Positions 1-8,135 of a DNA stretch of 64,000 nt are shown here, in pieces. The stretch covers positions 65,487 to 129,486 of the forward strand of contig NZ_SMOD01000026.1 of the NCBI RefSeq assembly GCF_004353905.1, given 5' to 3'. Under the pieces are notes generated by a model. It worked only from the letters and a program-made list of their open reading frames with translations, was not told the origin of the DNA and did not search any database. Within the stretch, counting starts at the first letter, position 1. Each line of letters begins with the position of its first letter. A program made the translations under genes and the position numbers. The stretch is from Paraburkholderia guartelaensis (GTDB lineage: Bacteria > Pseudomonadota > Gammaproteobacteria > Burkholderiales > Burkholderiaceae).

Positions 1-67
1 CGGCCGAGAGCGCGGCCTTTGCGCTCTCGTGGGTCAGGTTGGCGCCGGTAGCGAAGCGCTCGCTCAC
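1..67 (-). CDS. mlaB: MlaB, STAS-domain subunit of the Mla lipid transporter (5' part only)
   Basis: Only the first 22 codons are in the window; the gene runs off the left edge. The reading begins V-S-E-R-F-A-T-G-A-N-L-T-H-E-S-A-K, which resembles the N-terminus of betaproteobacterial MlaB proteins. The start is a GTG whose last bases form the TGA stop of mlaC (GTGA overlap), so the two are translationally coupled. MlaB is the cytoplasmic STAS protein that binds the MlaF ATPase and stabilises the MlaFEDB complex. Identity rests on operon position and this short N-terminus. Confidence 0.75.
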   Translation of the reverse strand, partial: MSERFATGANLTHESAKAALSA

Positions 68-696
68 GAGGTCGCCTTACCCGATGCGAGTTGCTCGTTA
101 CGCTGCGTGAGGAACTGGATCAGGCCGTCCACGCCGCCTTGCTGGATCTTTTCCTGGAACTGCTGCTGGTACGCCTGGATGAGCCACGCGCCAAGCACGT
201 TGATGTCATACACGCGCCAGCCTTGCGGCGTCTTGTAGAGACGGTAGTCGAGCTCGATCGGCTGGCCACCGTTCATGACCGTCGAACGGACCACGACGTC
301 GGTGTCGTCCGGGTTCGCGCGGAACGGCTTGTACTGGATCTGCTGGTCGCGCACCTGGGCGAGCGCGCCCGAGTACGTGCGGATCAGCAGCGTCTTGAAC
401 TGCTCGATGACCTGTTGTTGCTGCTCCGGCGTAGCCGTGCGCCAGTTGCGGCCCATTGCGAGCTGCGTGGTGCGGCGGAAGTCGGTGTACGGCAGGATCT
501 TTTCGTTCACGAGCTGCGTGATCTTGCTGATGTCGCCGGACTGGATGGACTTGTCACCCTTGATCTGGCTCATGACCTGCTGCGTGACCGTCTGGACCAT
601 CGCGTCGGGATTGCTGCTGTCTACCGTCTGGGCGAACGCGCCGCCGGCAAACGAAAGAAACATGGCGAAAAACGGGTACAGAAAGAATTTTTTCAT
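64..696 (-). CDS. mlaC: MlaC, periplasmic phospholipid shuttle protein
   Basis: 210 aa with a clear Sec signal peptide (Lys-Lys start, hydrophobic core, cleavage after A-F-A around residue 22) followed by an MlaC/Ttg2D domain. MlaC carries phospholipids through the periplasm between the outer-membrane MlaA complex and the inner-membrane MlaFEDB transporter. The start is supported by AGGA upstream of the ATG. It lies 178 bp downstream of mlaA, the largest spacer in this operon, and overlaps mlaB by four bases. The spacer has a TTGACA hexamer that could serve an internal promoter, but no good -10 follows at normal spacing. Confidence 0.93.
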   Translation of the reverse strand: MKKFFLYPFFAMFLSFAGGAFAQTVDSSNPDAMVQTVTQQVMSQIKGDKSIQSGDISKITQLVNEKILPYTDFRRTTQLAMGRNWRTATPEQQQQVIEQFKTLLIRTYSGALAQVRDQQIQYKPFRANPDDTDVVVRSTVMNGGQPIELDYRLYKTPQGWRVYDINVLGAWLIQAYQQQFQEKIQQGGVDGLIQFLTQRNEQLASGKATS

Positions 697-835
697 ATCG
701 AGTCCTGCTAGTTGGGGGACATCGCCCCGTTGGAGCCAACGATATCACGCGAGATCTATCCCGCTATGTCAAAAACTGCCAGCAAAGTGCGACAAGCGTT
801 TCTGCTTGTTACGTCAGACGTATAGGTCAGACGAA

Positions 836-868
836 CGCTCCGGCGAGGCGTTTCACCACGCCGGAGCG
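836..868 (-). other. 10-bp inverted repeat after mlaA
   Basis: Perfect inverted repeat with arms CGCTCCGGCG (836-845) and CGCCGGAGCG (859-868) and a 13-nt loop, directly after the mlaA stop on the transcribed strand. There is no U-tract, so a full intrinsic terminator is unlikely. A 3'-end stabiliser or partial terminator that lowers mlaC and mlaB output is possible. Confidence 0.4.
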
Positions 869-874
869 CAGCGC

Positions 875-1891
875 TCAGCGCAGACGCAGCATGCTCGGGA
901 AGCCGATGCGCGCGGGCGGGATCATCTGGTCGCCCGGCACCGTGGTTTCCGAGGCGCCCGCCGGCGCCGCGGCGCCAGCCGGGCCTTCCAGCGTGGCCGG
1001 AGCGGTCATTGCGCCGGGGGTTGCGGGCACTGTGCTGGCCCCATTCGGCGTGGCCGCAGGCGCAGTGCCCGAAGCGGGAGCCGCTGCACCGGCAGCCGCA
1101 CCCGAAGCGGGAGCCGACGCACCGGCAGCCGCGCCTTCGTCGGTGTCGTCGTACTTCGGCAGCGGCGCGCCATCGCCGTAATCCGGCAGGTTACTGTCAG
1201 ACGACGCACGGCCATCCGACAGCAGGTAGCGACGGCGCTGCAGATAGGCGTTGCGGATGAACGAGTACTTGTCGATCGCCGCGCCTTCGAGCAGGTCGCT
1301 CGCGCCAAGCAGGTTGGCGCGCGTGCTCACCACGTTCAGGCCGTAAAGGCCCCACGACAGCGCGGCCGGATCCACATAGGTGAGCGGATTGATGAAGTAG
1401 TTGGGCACGAGGCCCACGCCGTCACGCACCGTGCTCGGACCGAACAGGGGCAGCACGAGGTACGGGCCGGGCGGCACGCCATAGTGGCCGAGCGTGAGAC
1501 CGAAGTCCTGGTTGTGCTTGGGCAGCTTCGCGAGCGTCGCGACGTCGAACAGGCCGCCCAGGCCGAAGACCGTGTTGATCACGATCCGCATGATGTCCTC
1601 GACACCATCGGTGATCTTCAGCTGCAAGAAGTTGTTCGCGGCGTTGTACACGTCGCCGATGTTCGCGAAGAAGTTCGTCACGCTGTCGCGCACGGGCTGT
1701 GGCGTCACCTTCACGTAGCCCTGCGCAACCGGCTTGAGCGCGTACGTGTCAACCTTGTCGTTGAACGTGTACACCGTGCGGTTGAACCCTTCCCATGGAT
1801 CTTCCTTCGACGGCGTCTGCACCGTCGAACATCCCCCGAGTGCAAGCGCTGCGACGCCAAGCGTGATGGCGCGCATGCGTATGGTCGTCAT
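875..1891 (-). CDS. mlaA: MlaA (VacJ) outer-membrane lipoprotein with Ala/Pro-rich tail
   Basis: 338 aa. The signal peptide ends in the lipobox L-G-G-C about residue 17, so this is a lipoprotein. The MlaA/VacJ domain follows (D-P-W-E-G-F-N-R near the mature N-terminus, and a P-L-F-G-P-S-T-V-R-D-G-V-G block). MlaA sits in the outer membrane with porins and removes misplaced outer-leaflet phospholipids, passing them to MlaC. The ATG chosen has AGAAGGAGA upstream; the open frame extends further but that part has no signal sequence. In E. coli mlaA is unlinked; here it sits between mlaD and mlaC. The last roughly 100 residues are low-complexity Ala/Gly/Pro, longer than in the E. coli protein. Confidence 0.93.
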   Translation of the reverse strand: MTTIRMRAITLGVAALALGGCSTVQTPSKEDPWEGFNRTVYTFNDKVDTYALKPVAQGYVKVTPQPVRDSVTNFFANIGDVYNAANNFLQLKITDGVEDIMRIVINTVFGLGGLFDVATLAKLPKHNQDFGLTLGHYGVPPGPYLVLPLFGPSTVRDGVGLVPNYFINPLTYVDPAALSWGLYGLNVVSTRANLLGASDLLEGAAIDKYSFIRNAYLQRRRYLLSDGRASSDSNLPDYGDGAPLPKYDDTDEGAAAGASAPASGAAAGAAAPASGTAPAATPNGASTVPATPGAMTAPATLEGPAGAAAPAGASETTVPGDQMIPPARIGFPSMLRLR

Positions 1892-1907
1892 TCTCTTTTT
1901 CTCCTTC

Positions 1908-2489
1908 TTATTGGGCCGCCGAAGCCGCCGGTGCCGCCGAAGCAGCCGGTGCAGGCGCCGGGGCCGGTGCGGGCGCGGGTGCCGCAGCAGGCGCCGCATC
2001 CGTGCTCGCGCCGCTGGACGGCTTCGCGGCGCCCGAATCGGCCGCCTTGCTATAGAGGAACTGGCCGATCAGGTTCTCGAGCACGATGGCGGACTGCGTC
2101 ATCGAAATCGTGTCGCCAGCCTTGAGCATTTCCGAATCGCCGCCCGGCTCGAGGCCGATGTACTGCTCGCCGAGCAGACCGGACGTCAGGATCTTCGCCG
2201 ACGTGTCCTTCGGAAACTGGTACTGCTGGTCGAGGTTGATCGTCACCAGCGCCTGATACGTGTTGGAGTCGAAGCCGATCGAGGCCACCCGGCCCACGGT
2301 CACGCCCGCGCTCTTCACCGGCGCGCGCGGCTTCAGGCCGCCGATATTGTCGAACTTGAGCTTCACCGGGTAGGTGGACTGGAACGACAGCGAACTCATG
2401 TTGCCGGCCTTCAGCGCGAGAAACAGCAGCGCGATAAAGCCCAGCACCACAAACAGGCCGACCCAGAAGTCGAGAGCATTCTTTTTCAT
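1908..2489 (-). CDS. mlaD: MlaD, MCE-domain inner-membrane subunit
   Basis: 193 aa: a short cytoplasmic N-terminus (M-K-K-N-A-L-D-F-W), one membrane helix at about residues 8-28, a single MCE domain to about residue 120, and an Ala/Pro tail with repeated Ala-Pro pairs. MlaD forms the hexameric periplasmic ring on the MlaFE core through which lipid passes. Two ATGs are six bases apart (ending at 2495 and 2489); the downstream one has better spacing from GGGA. It lies 67 bp after mlaE and 16 bp before mlaA. Confidence 0.92.
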   Translation of the reverse strand: MKKNALDFWVGLFVVLGFIALLFLALKAGNMSSLSFQSTYPVKLKFDNIGGLKPRAPVKSAGVTVGRVASIGFDSNTYQALVTINLDQQYQFPKDTSAKILTSGLLGEQYIGLEPGGDSEMLKAGDTISMTQSAIVLENLIGQFLYSKAADSGAAKPSSGASTDAAPAAAPAPAPAPAPAPAASAAPAASAAQ

Positions 2490-2562
2490 CGTCATCCCAA
2501 TGAGAATCCGTTGCGGCGTCGCTCACATGCGCGCCGCGCCGCCGGGTCGCTGCCCGGCGTCT

Positions 2563-3339
2563 TTAGCTGAACATCAGCGCGGTGAGCAGGAAGTCGAGGC
2601 CGAGCACCGCGAGCGACGCGTACACGACCGTCTTGGTGGTCGCGCGCGACACGCCCTCGGGCGTGGGCTTCGCCTCATAGCCCTGATAGAGCGCGGTGAA
2701 CGTCACGGCAAAGCCGAACACGATGCTTTTCACCACGCCGTTGCCCACGTCGGTCCAGACGTCCACGCCGCCCTGCATTTGCGACCAGAACGCGCCGGCG
2801 TCCACGCCGATCAGCACCACGCCCACCACGTAGCCGCCCAGAATGCCGACCGCGCTGAAGATGGCCGCGAGGATCGGCATGGCGATCACGCCCGCCCACA
2901 TGCGCGGCGCGACCACCACGCGCACGGGGTCCACCGCCATCATCTCCATGGCCGTGAGCTGCTCGCCCGCCTTCATGAGGCCGATCTCGGCCGTGAGCGA
3001 CGTGCCCGCGCGGCCCGCGAACAGCAGCGCGGTGACGACGGGCCCGAGCTCACGCACGAGCGAAAGCGCGACCAGCAGCCCGAGCGCCTGCTCGGAGCCG
3101 TAGCGGTTGAGCGTGTAATAGCCCTGCAGCCCGAGCACGAAGCCCACGAACAGGCCCGACACGGCAATGATCAAGAGCGAATAATTGCCGACGAAGTGGA
3201 TCTGCTTCGTGACAAGACGCGGCCGGCGCAGCAGCGGGAAGAATTCGAGGACGAGCCGCACGAAAAAGCGCGTGGCATGCCCCGCGCGCGCGATCGTTTC
3301 GAGCACGGTGCGCCCGATCGAACTGATGGCGCCGATCAT
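2563..3339 (-). CDS. mlaE: MlaE, permease subunit of the Mla ABC transporter
   Basis: 258 aa, multi-spanning membrane protein of the MlaE/YrbE family, of the usual length. Recognisable are an amphipathic N-terminal interfacial stretch, the E-L-G-P-V-V-T-A-L-L-F-A-G-R-A-G-T-S block and several long hydrophobic helices. MlaE forms the transmembrane dimer that handles phospholipid beneath the MlaD ring, powered by MlaF. The start codon overlaps the mlaF stop (ATGA), so the ATPase and permease are translationally coupled. Confidence 0.95.
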   Translation of the reverse strand: MIGAISSIGRTVLETIARAGHATRFFVRLVLEFFPLLRRPRLVTKQIHFVGNYSLLIIAVSGLFVGFVLGLQGYYTLNRYGSEQALGLLVALSLVRELGPVVTALLFAGRAGTSLTAEIGLMKAGEQLTAMEMMAVDPVRVVVAPRMWAGVIAMPILAAIFSAVGILGGYVVGVVLIGVDAGAFWSQMQGGVDVWTDVGNGVVKSIVFGFAVTFTALYQGYEAKPTPEGVSRATTKTVVYASLAVLGLDFLLTALMFS

Positions 3340-4157
3340 GAGCGGCCTCCGCCAATGCCGAAGTCCGCTTCGAGCGGCAAGTTCGACGGGTAATGGAACC
3401 GGAACGGGCCGTCCGGCGCGCCGTCGATGAACTGGCGCACGATCGGGTCGGTCGAGGCGCGCAGCTCGGCCGGCGTGCCCTGTGCCTGCACCTGGCCGTT
3501 GGCCATGAAATACACGTAGTCGGCGATCGCGAACGACTCGGGCACGTCGTGCGTGACGAGGATCGAGGTTGCGCCGAGCGCGTCGTTGAGCGTGCGGATG
3601 AGGTTCGCGGTGATGCCGAGCGAAATCGGGTCGAGACCCGCGAACGGCTCGTCGTACATCATGAGTTCGGGATCGAGCGCGATGGCGCGCGCAAGCGCCA
3701 CGCGACGCGCCATGCCGCCGGAGATTTCCGAAGGCGCCAGGTCGCGCGCGCCACGCAGGCCGACGGCGTTGAGCTTCATGAGCACGAGGTCGCGGATCAG
3801 CTCTTCAGGCAGGTCGGTGTGCTCGCGCAGGGCGAACGCGACGTTCTCGAACACCGACATGTCGGTGAAGAGCGCGCCGAACTGGAAGAGCATGCCCATC
3901 TTGCGGCGCAGGGCGTAGAGGCCGTCGCGCGATTGCGCGCCGACGTCCTGGCCGCCGAACAGCACCTGGCCGCGCTGGGCGCGAACGAGGCCGCCGATCA
4001 GACGCAGCACTGTCGTTTTTCCGCCACCGGAACCGCCCATCACTGCCACTACCCGACCGCGCGGGAAGCGCATGTTCAGGCCGGACAGGACGAGCCGGTC
4101 GCCGTAGCCGAAGTCGACGTCGCGCAGCTCCAGTAGGGTCTCAGAGGTTGAGGGCAC
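3336..4157 (-). CDS. mlaF: MlaF, ATPase of the Mla transporter
   Basis: 273 aa ABC ATPase. Walker A is GGSGGGKT at residues 41-48, the signature is I-S-G-G-M-A-R-R, Walker B is L-M-M-Y-D-E-P-F-A-G-L-D-P, and the switch His is in L-V-T-H-D. It energises lipid movement through MlaE-MlaD. The start is GTG with no strong Shine-Dalgarno. It is the first gene of mlaFEDACB. The 170 bp upstream to thiE presumably holds the operon promoter, but I could not pick one with confidence. Confidence 0.95.
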   Translation of the reverse strand: MPSTSETLLELRDVDFGYGDRLVLSGLNMRFPRGRVVAVMGGSGGGKTTVLRLIGGLVRAQRGQVLFGGQDVGAQSRDGLYALRRKMGMLFQFGALFTDMSVFENVAFALREHTDLPEELIRDLVLMKLNAVGLRGARDLAPSEISGGMARRVALARAIALDPELMMYDEPFAGLDPISLGITANLIRTLNDALGATSILVTHDVPESFAIADYVYFMANGQVQAQGTPAELRASTDPIVRQFIDGAPDGPFRFHYPSNLPLEADFGIGGGRS

Positions 4158-4327
4158 GTGGTCTGACAGTCCATTTACACGAAGGCGGGATTATAGGGCC
4201 ATCGTGGAAAACCTGCCGTGACGCCCCTAGTCCCGTTGATGTAAGCCGCAATCGCCCGCTGCTGCGGGTTGCGGCCCCCTCGGCCCCGGGTCGCGCACGA
4301 GGCGCAGCCCGATGCCAGGGCGGACCA

Positions 4328-5440
4328 TTATTGCGTAAACGCGTTGCGCAATGCAGCAACCGCGGCAGCCGGGTCGGCCGCCTCGGTCACGGCGCGCACT
4401 ACCGCCGCGCTGCCGGCGCCCGTGGCGAGCACTTCGGGCAGCACATTGCCGTCGATGCCGCCGATCGCCACCATCGGCACGACGCCGTCCAGCAGCTTCA
4501 CGTAGCGGGCGAGGCGCGCGAGGCCCTGGGGGGCCGTGGGCATGGCCTTGGTCGTGGTGGCGAAGACGGCGCCGCACGCAAGGTAGCTCGGACGGAAATG
4601 AAGCGCCGTGAGCATTTCGAAGTAGCCGTGCGTCGAGAGGCCGAGACGCACGCCAGCCGCCGCGATCGCGCCGAGGTCGGCTTCGCGCAGATCTTCCTGG
4701 CCGAGGTGCACGCCATAAGCGCCGGCCGCGACGGCCTCCTGCCAGTGATCGTTGATGAAAAGCTGCGCGTCGTGCTTGCGCCCCGCCGCGACGCAGCGCT
4801 CGATTTCGCTCGCGAGCGCTGCAGACTTCGGCTGCTTGCTGCGCAGCTGCACCGTCTTCACGCCGTAGTCGAGCACGCGCTCGACCCAGTCGGCCGTGGG
4901 CAGTACCGGATACAAGCCAAGCTTTGCGGGACACGGCGCAAACGGCTGCGCGGGCGCGGCGGGCAGGCCCAGCACGCGCGGAAAACGCTTGATGTCGACG
5001 GGCCAGGCGTCGGCCTGCTGCTCGTCGCCGTCGCGCCAGGCGAGCGCGAGCACGAGCGCGTCGTGCGGATCGAAGCCGCAGTCGAGGAAGGCCGCCAGCG
5101 CCGGGATCCAGTCCTCCGCCAGTTCGCCTTCGAGCGCGTAACGCTCGCCGCCCAGATGCAGCGTGGCGCGCGCCGCCTTCGGGTTTTCGCCCGCGGCTTC
5201 GATCACGCCCGCGCCGTCGGTCATCCAGCGTGCGATGTTGGCGAGATGCGGCGCCGCGTCGGTCACGACGATCAGATCGCCGCCATTGGGCGCGTCGGGC
5301 GGCGTGAGACAGATGCGCCACGGCGCGTGCGTGGGCTGCCAGTCGCCCAGGCGCGCGCGGATGCGCTCGGCCGTTTCGGTGAGCTCGTCGGCGGGCGGCC
5401 AGAACAGTTCGCGGTCCTGCAGTCGCAGCGTCTCAGTCAT
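4328..5440 (-). CDS. thiE: Thiamine phosphate synthase ThiE with a large N-terminal extension
   Basis: 370 aa. The ThiE TIM barrel occupies about residues 175-370, with Q-L-R-S-K-Q, F-I-N-D-H-W, V-H-L-G-Q-E-D-L, the phosphate-binding A-T-T-T-K-A segment and V-A-I-G-G-I-D. It joins HMP-PP and the carboxythiazole phosphate to make thiamine phosphate. The first roughly 170 residues are not ThiE; they include A-L-A-A-F-L-D-C-G-F-D-P-H-D-A-L, which faintly recalls the C-terminal helices of ThiD-like kinases, though I see no kinase active site. The ATG overlaps the thiG stop (ATGA), which fixes the start and excludes a short ThiE. Last gene of the riboswitch-controlled operon. Confidence 0.92.
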   Translation of the reverse strand: MTETLRLQDRELFWPPADELTETAERIRARLGDWQPTHAPWRICLTPPDAPNGGDLIVVTDAAPHLANIARWMTDGAGVIEAAGENPKAARATLHLGGERYALEGELAEDWIPALAAFLDCGFDPHDALVLALAWRDGDEQQADAWPVDIKRFPRVLGLPAAPAQPFAPCPAKLGLYPVLPTADWVERVLDYGVKTVQLRSKQPKSAALASEIERCVAAGRKHDAQLFINDHWQEAVAAGAYGVHLGQEDLREADLGAIAAAGVRLGLSTHGYFEMLTALHFRPSYLACGAVFATTTKAMPTAPQGLARLARYVKLLDGVVPMVAIGGIDGNVLPEVLATGAGSAAVVRAVTEAADPAAAVAALRNAFTQ

Positions 5441-6252
5441 CGCTTGTCTCCATCCTGGTGCCAGAAAGGCATGCCGACGACGGGCGTGCTCGCGACCGCC
5501 GCTTCGCGCTCGGCCATCGGTCCGGCGAGAAACGCGGCGCGCCCCGCCTCCACGCCCAGCGCGAACGCGCGCGCCATCGCCTCGGGGTGCGTGGCCTGCG
5601 ATACGGCCGTGTTGAGCAGCACGCCGTCGAAGCCCCACTCCATCACCTGGCACGCGTGCGAAGGCACGCCCAGGCCCGCGTCGACGATGAGCGGCACATC
5701 GGGCAAGCGCTCGCGCAGCACGCGCAAGCCGTAGGGGTTGATCACGCCCTTGCCGGTGCCGATCGGCGCGCCCCATGGCATCAGCGCCTCGCAACCCGCG
5801 TCGAGCAGACGCCGGCCGATCACGAGATCCTCGGTGCAATACGGCAGCACCTTGAAGCCGTCCTTCACGAGACGCGACGCGGCCTCGATCAGGCCGACCG
5901 GGTCGGGCTGCAGCGTGTAGTCGTCGCCGATCAGTTCGAGCTTGATCCAGTCGGTTTCGAAGACTTCGCGCGCCATGTGCGCCGTCGTCACCGCCTCGTT
6001 GACGGTGAGGCAGCCGGCCGTGTTCGGCAGGAGCGGCACGCCGTGACCCTTGAGCAGGTCGAAGAAGCCGGCCTCGGCGGTGCCCTCGTTCATCTGGCGG
6101 CGCAGCGCGACGGTGATCATGCCGGGGCGCGCGGCGGCCATCGAGTCGGCGAGCGACTGCAGCGACGGATAGCGCGACGTGCCGAGCAGCACGCGGCTCG
6201 CGAAGGTTTCGCCGTAGAGCGTGAGCGCGTCGGCGGTAGAAGTGGTGGTCAT
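5437..6252 (-). CDS. thiG: Thiazole synthase ThiG
   Basis: 271 aa, normal ThiG length. Family blocks are L-L-G-T-S-R-Y-P-S near the N-terminus, L-P-N-T-A-G-C-L-T-V-N-E-A-V, K-L-E-L-I-G-D with the lysine expected to form the Schiff base with deoxyxylulose phosphate, and the phosphate-binding D-A-G-L-G-V-P-S-H-A. ThiG builds the thiazole phosphate from deoxyxylulose phosphate, dehydroglycine and ThiS thiocarboxylate. It lies 80 bp after thiS and overlaps thiE by four bases. Confidence 0.96.
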   Translation of the reverse strand: MTTTSTADALTLYGETFASRVLLGTSRYPSLQSLADSMAAARPGMITVALRRQMNEGTAEAGFFDLLKGHGVPLLPNTAGCLTVNEAVTTAHMAREVFETDWIKLELIGDDYTLQPDPVGLIEAASRLVKDGFKVLPYCTEDLVIGRRLLDAGCEALMPWGAPIGTGKGVINPYGLRVLRERLPDVPLIVDAGLGVPSHACQVMEWGFDGVLLNTAVSQATHPEAMARAFALGVEAGRAAFLAGPMAEREAAVASTPVVGMPFWHQDGDKR

Positions 6253-6332
6253 GGGTTGGAATCCTTGGCGGTGTCGTGAAAGCGCTCGCCGTATATGCGA
6301 TGCGCGCGACCGGTGGCTTGGGCGAGCGAGGC

Positions 6333-6530
6333 TCAGCCGCCGGCCACGGGGCTCACGACGTCGAGGCGGTCGCCCGCCTGGAGCGAGCGCGCGCCATGCT
6401 GGGTGCGCGCCACGAAATCGCCGTTCAGCGCGACGGCGAACGGCGGACGCGCGCCAAATGCGGCGAGCGCATCGGCGACAGTCGCACCCTCGGGCAGCGT
6501 GATCGGCTTCTGGTTGATTTGAATGTCCAT
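6333..6530 (-). CDS. thiS: Sulfur carrier protein ThiS
   Basis: 65 aa ubiquitin-fold sulfur carrier ending in V-S-P-V-A-G-G. The terminal Gly-Gly is the site that is adenylated and converted to thiocarboxylate to deliver sulfur to ThiG. The start M-D-I-Q-I-N-Q-K and the length fit the family. It sits between thiO and thiG, 42 bp after thiO. Confidence 0.95.
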   Translation of the reverse strand: MDIQINQKPITLPEGATVADALAAFGARPPFAVALNGDFVARTQHGARSLQAGDRLDVVSPVAGG

Positions 6531-6572
6531 GGCAAATACGTTCTCAAACTGCGGATTGTTTCTGGTGAGGCG

Positions 6573-7721
6573 TCAGGCCGGCTCGTGCGCGCCCTGCGCG
6601 TGCAGCATGTCGCCCCAGCGCGACGCGCGGCGCAGCGACTCGAAAGAATCGGCGTCGCTTACGCGGCCGTCGAGCAGCGCCTGGGCGAAGCGCGCGGCTT
6701 CGTCGGCGACTTCCGGCGCGATCATGAAGCCGTGCCGATAGAGGCCGTTCACGCGCAGCGTGGTCTTGCCGTCCCAGATGAGCGCCGGGCGGTGGTCGGG
6801 CAGCGTCGGGCGGCACTGCGTGTTCAACTCGAGGATGCGCGCCTCGCCGAACGCCGGATGCACCGCAAACGCCGCGCTCAGCAGTTCGAGCGCCGAGCGC
6901 ACGCTCACGGGCGAACGGTCCTCGCCTTCGATCTCGGTCGCGCCGATCACGAAGACATCGTTTTCCTTGGGCGCGATATAGAGCGGATAGCGCGGATGCA
7001 GGAGCCGCACCGGGCGCGTGAGCGTGATGCCCGGCGCGTGCACGCGCGCGACTTCGCCGCGAATGCCGCGCAAACCCGGCAGCGAAGGTTTGGCGCCCAG
7101 CCCGCGGCAGTCGATCGTCACGCGCGCGGGCGGCGGATTGGCCTCGTCGACCGTGGTGTGCCAGTGGGTTTCCACGCCACGCGCGGCGAGACCCGCCGCC
7201 AGCGCGGCCAGGGCCTGGCGATTGTCGAGCTGGCCCTCGCCTTCGAGCAGCCAGCCGCGTGCGAAGCGCCCGGCGAGTGCCGGTTCGGCGGCGTCGAGCT
7301 GCGCACCGGCGAGCGAGACGAAGTTGGCGTCGGCGAGAGAACGCGGCGCGTTGGCGCGCACGCGTCGCTCGAAGAGCGGCGCTTCGGTGCGATCGGCGCT
7401 ATGCCAGACCACGAGTGTGCCGTTGCGCTGGAAGAACACGGGCTCCGGCAACTCGGCCAGGATGCGCGGCCAGGTTTCGAGCGACGCGACGCCAAGCTCG
7501 GTAATGAGCATCTCGGCGACAGCGGCCTCCGCGAGCGGCGCGAGCATGGCCGCCGCGACCCAGGCCGCGGCTTCGCCGCCTTCGGGGCCGCCGCGCTCGT
7601 AAAGCGCGACGCGATGGCCCTCGCCGGCAAGACGCCATGCGACGAGCCGGCCGCTCAGGCCACCGCCGAGCACGGCGAAGTCGGGCACGTTGCCCACGCT
7701 ATGGTTGCGGGCGCGGCTCAT
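6573..7721 (-). CDS. thiO: ThiO, FAD-dependent glycine oxidase for thiazole synthesis
   Basis: 382 aa DAO-family flavoprotein. The FAD dinucleotide motif G-G-G-L-S-G is near residue 20, and the C-terminus has Y-R-H-G-F-M-I-A-P-E. ThiO oxidises glycine to the imine that ThiG uses in aerobic thiazole synthesis; a ThiH alternative is not seen here. GGAG lies seven bases before the ATG. The ATG also overlaps the stop of a 26-codon open frame (ATGA). First recognised gene after the TPP riboswitch. Confidence 0.9.
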   Translation of the reverse strand: MSRARNHSVGNVPDFAVLGGGLSGRLVAWRLAGEGHRVALYERGGPEGGEAAAWVAAAMLAPLAEAAVAEMLITELGVASLETWPRILAELPEPVFFQRNGTLVVWHSADRTEAPLFERRVRANAPRSLADANFVSLAGAQLDAAEPALAGRFARGWLLEGEGQLDNRQALAALAAGLAARGVETHWHTTVDEANPPPARVTIDCRGLGAKPSLPGLRGIRGEVARVHAPGITLTRPVRLLHPRYPLYIAPKENDVFVIGATEIEGEDRSPVSVRSALELLSAAFAVHPAFGEARILELNTQCRPTLPDHRPALIWDGKTTLRVNGLYRHGFMIAPEVADEAARFAQALLDGRVSDADSFESLRRASRWGDMLHAQGAHEPA

Positions 7722-7798
7722 GACGACGCTCCCTCAGGCGAGGCGAACGGCAAGGCGAACGCGATAAAAATCGGGGAACAAAGAGAATAGGCGGTCAT
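7718..7798 (-). CDS. Possible 26-aa leader peptide coupled to thiO
   Basis: A short frame, M-T-A-Y-S-L-C-S-P-I-F-I-A-F-A-L-P-F-A-S then P-E-G-A-S-S, preceded by GGAAAGGATACG with AAAGGA about six bases before the ATG, and ending in TGA that overlaps the thiO ATG. It is hydrophobic in the middle and lies within the leader between the TPP aptamer and thiO. No homologue is known to me. It could be a translated leader that couples ribosome entry to thiO, or a chance frame; ATGA coupling plus a good ribosome site argue for translation. Confidence 0.4.
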   Translation of the reverse strand: MTAYSLCSPIFIAFALPFASPEGASS

Positions 7799-7999
7799 CG
7801 TATCCTTTCCGTACGGCAGCAGCAGACGTACCCAAGGACGAAACCGGCTGGCAAGGCCGACCGTGGAGGCTATGCGGCGCAGACGGCCCGATACGGAATG
7901 CGTATACGAACCCAAGCGCCCAAAGCGCAGCCCGGCGGGAATCCTGGCGCCCCCGCCTTTTCAAAACCCAGGCTGGGCGCTCCGGTAAGACTTTCTGGA

Positions 8000-8091
8000 A
8001 ACTTCCCGCGCCGGTATTACCCGGATCGGGTGCAAAGGGTTTCTCTCAGCCTCACTGGCGGCATGCCCGGCATACCGGTGAAGCACCCCTG
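8000..8091 (-). promoter_or_regulatory. TPP riboswitch (THI element)
   Basis: Read on the minus strand, this starts with AGGGGTGCTTC, then has GAGGCTGAGAGAAACCC (the conserved CUGAGA core, 8043-8048) and ACCCGATCCGGGTAATACC followed by GGCGCGGGAAG. These are the conserved pieces of the thiamine pyrophosphate aptamer, with P1 formed by the outer ends. It lies about 280 nt before thiO and should repress thiOSGE when TPP is abundant. I see no clear U-tract terminator between aptamer and thiO, so translational or Rho-dependent control is more likely. Confidence 0.95.
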
Positions 8092-8105
8092 TTTCGTCAA
8101 CGACG

Positions 8106-8135
8106 ATTAGACCACAAAACGCGCGCCGCTCGCAA
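8106..8135 (-). promoter_or_regulatory. Sigma70-type promoter of the thi operon
   Basis: On the minus strand: -35 TTGCGA (8130-8135), 18-nt spacer, -10 TCTAAT (8106-8111, five of six consensus bases). The predicted start, near 8098, lies just before the first base of the TPP aptamer, which is the placement expected. Confidence 0.6.

Noticed and set aside
697..874. Internal promoter for mlaC using TTGACA
   Set aside because: The -35 is perfect, but no -10 with more than three matching bases lies 16-19 bp downstream.
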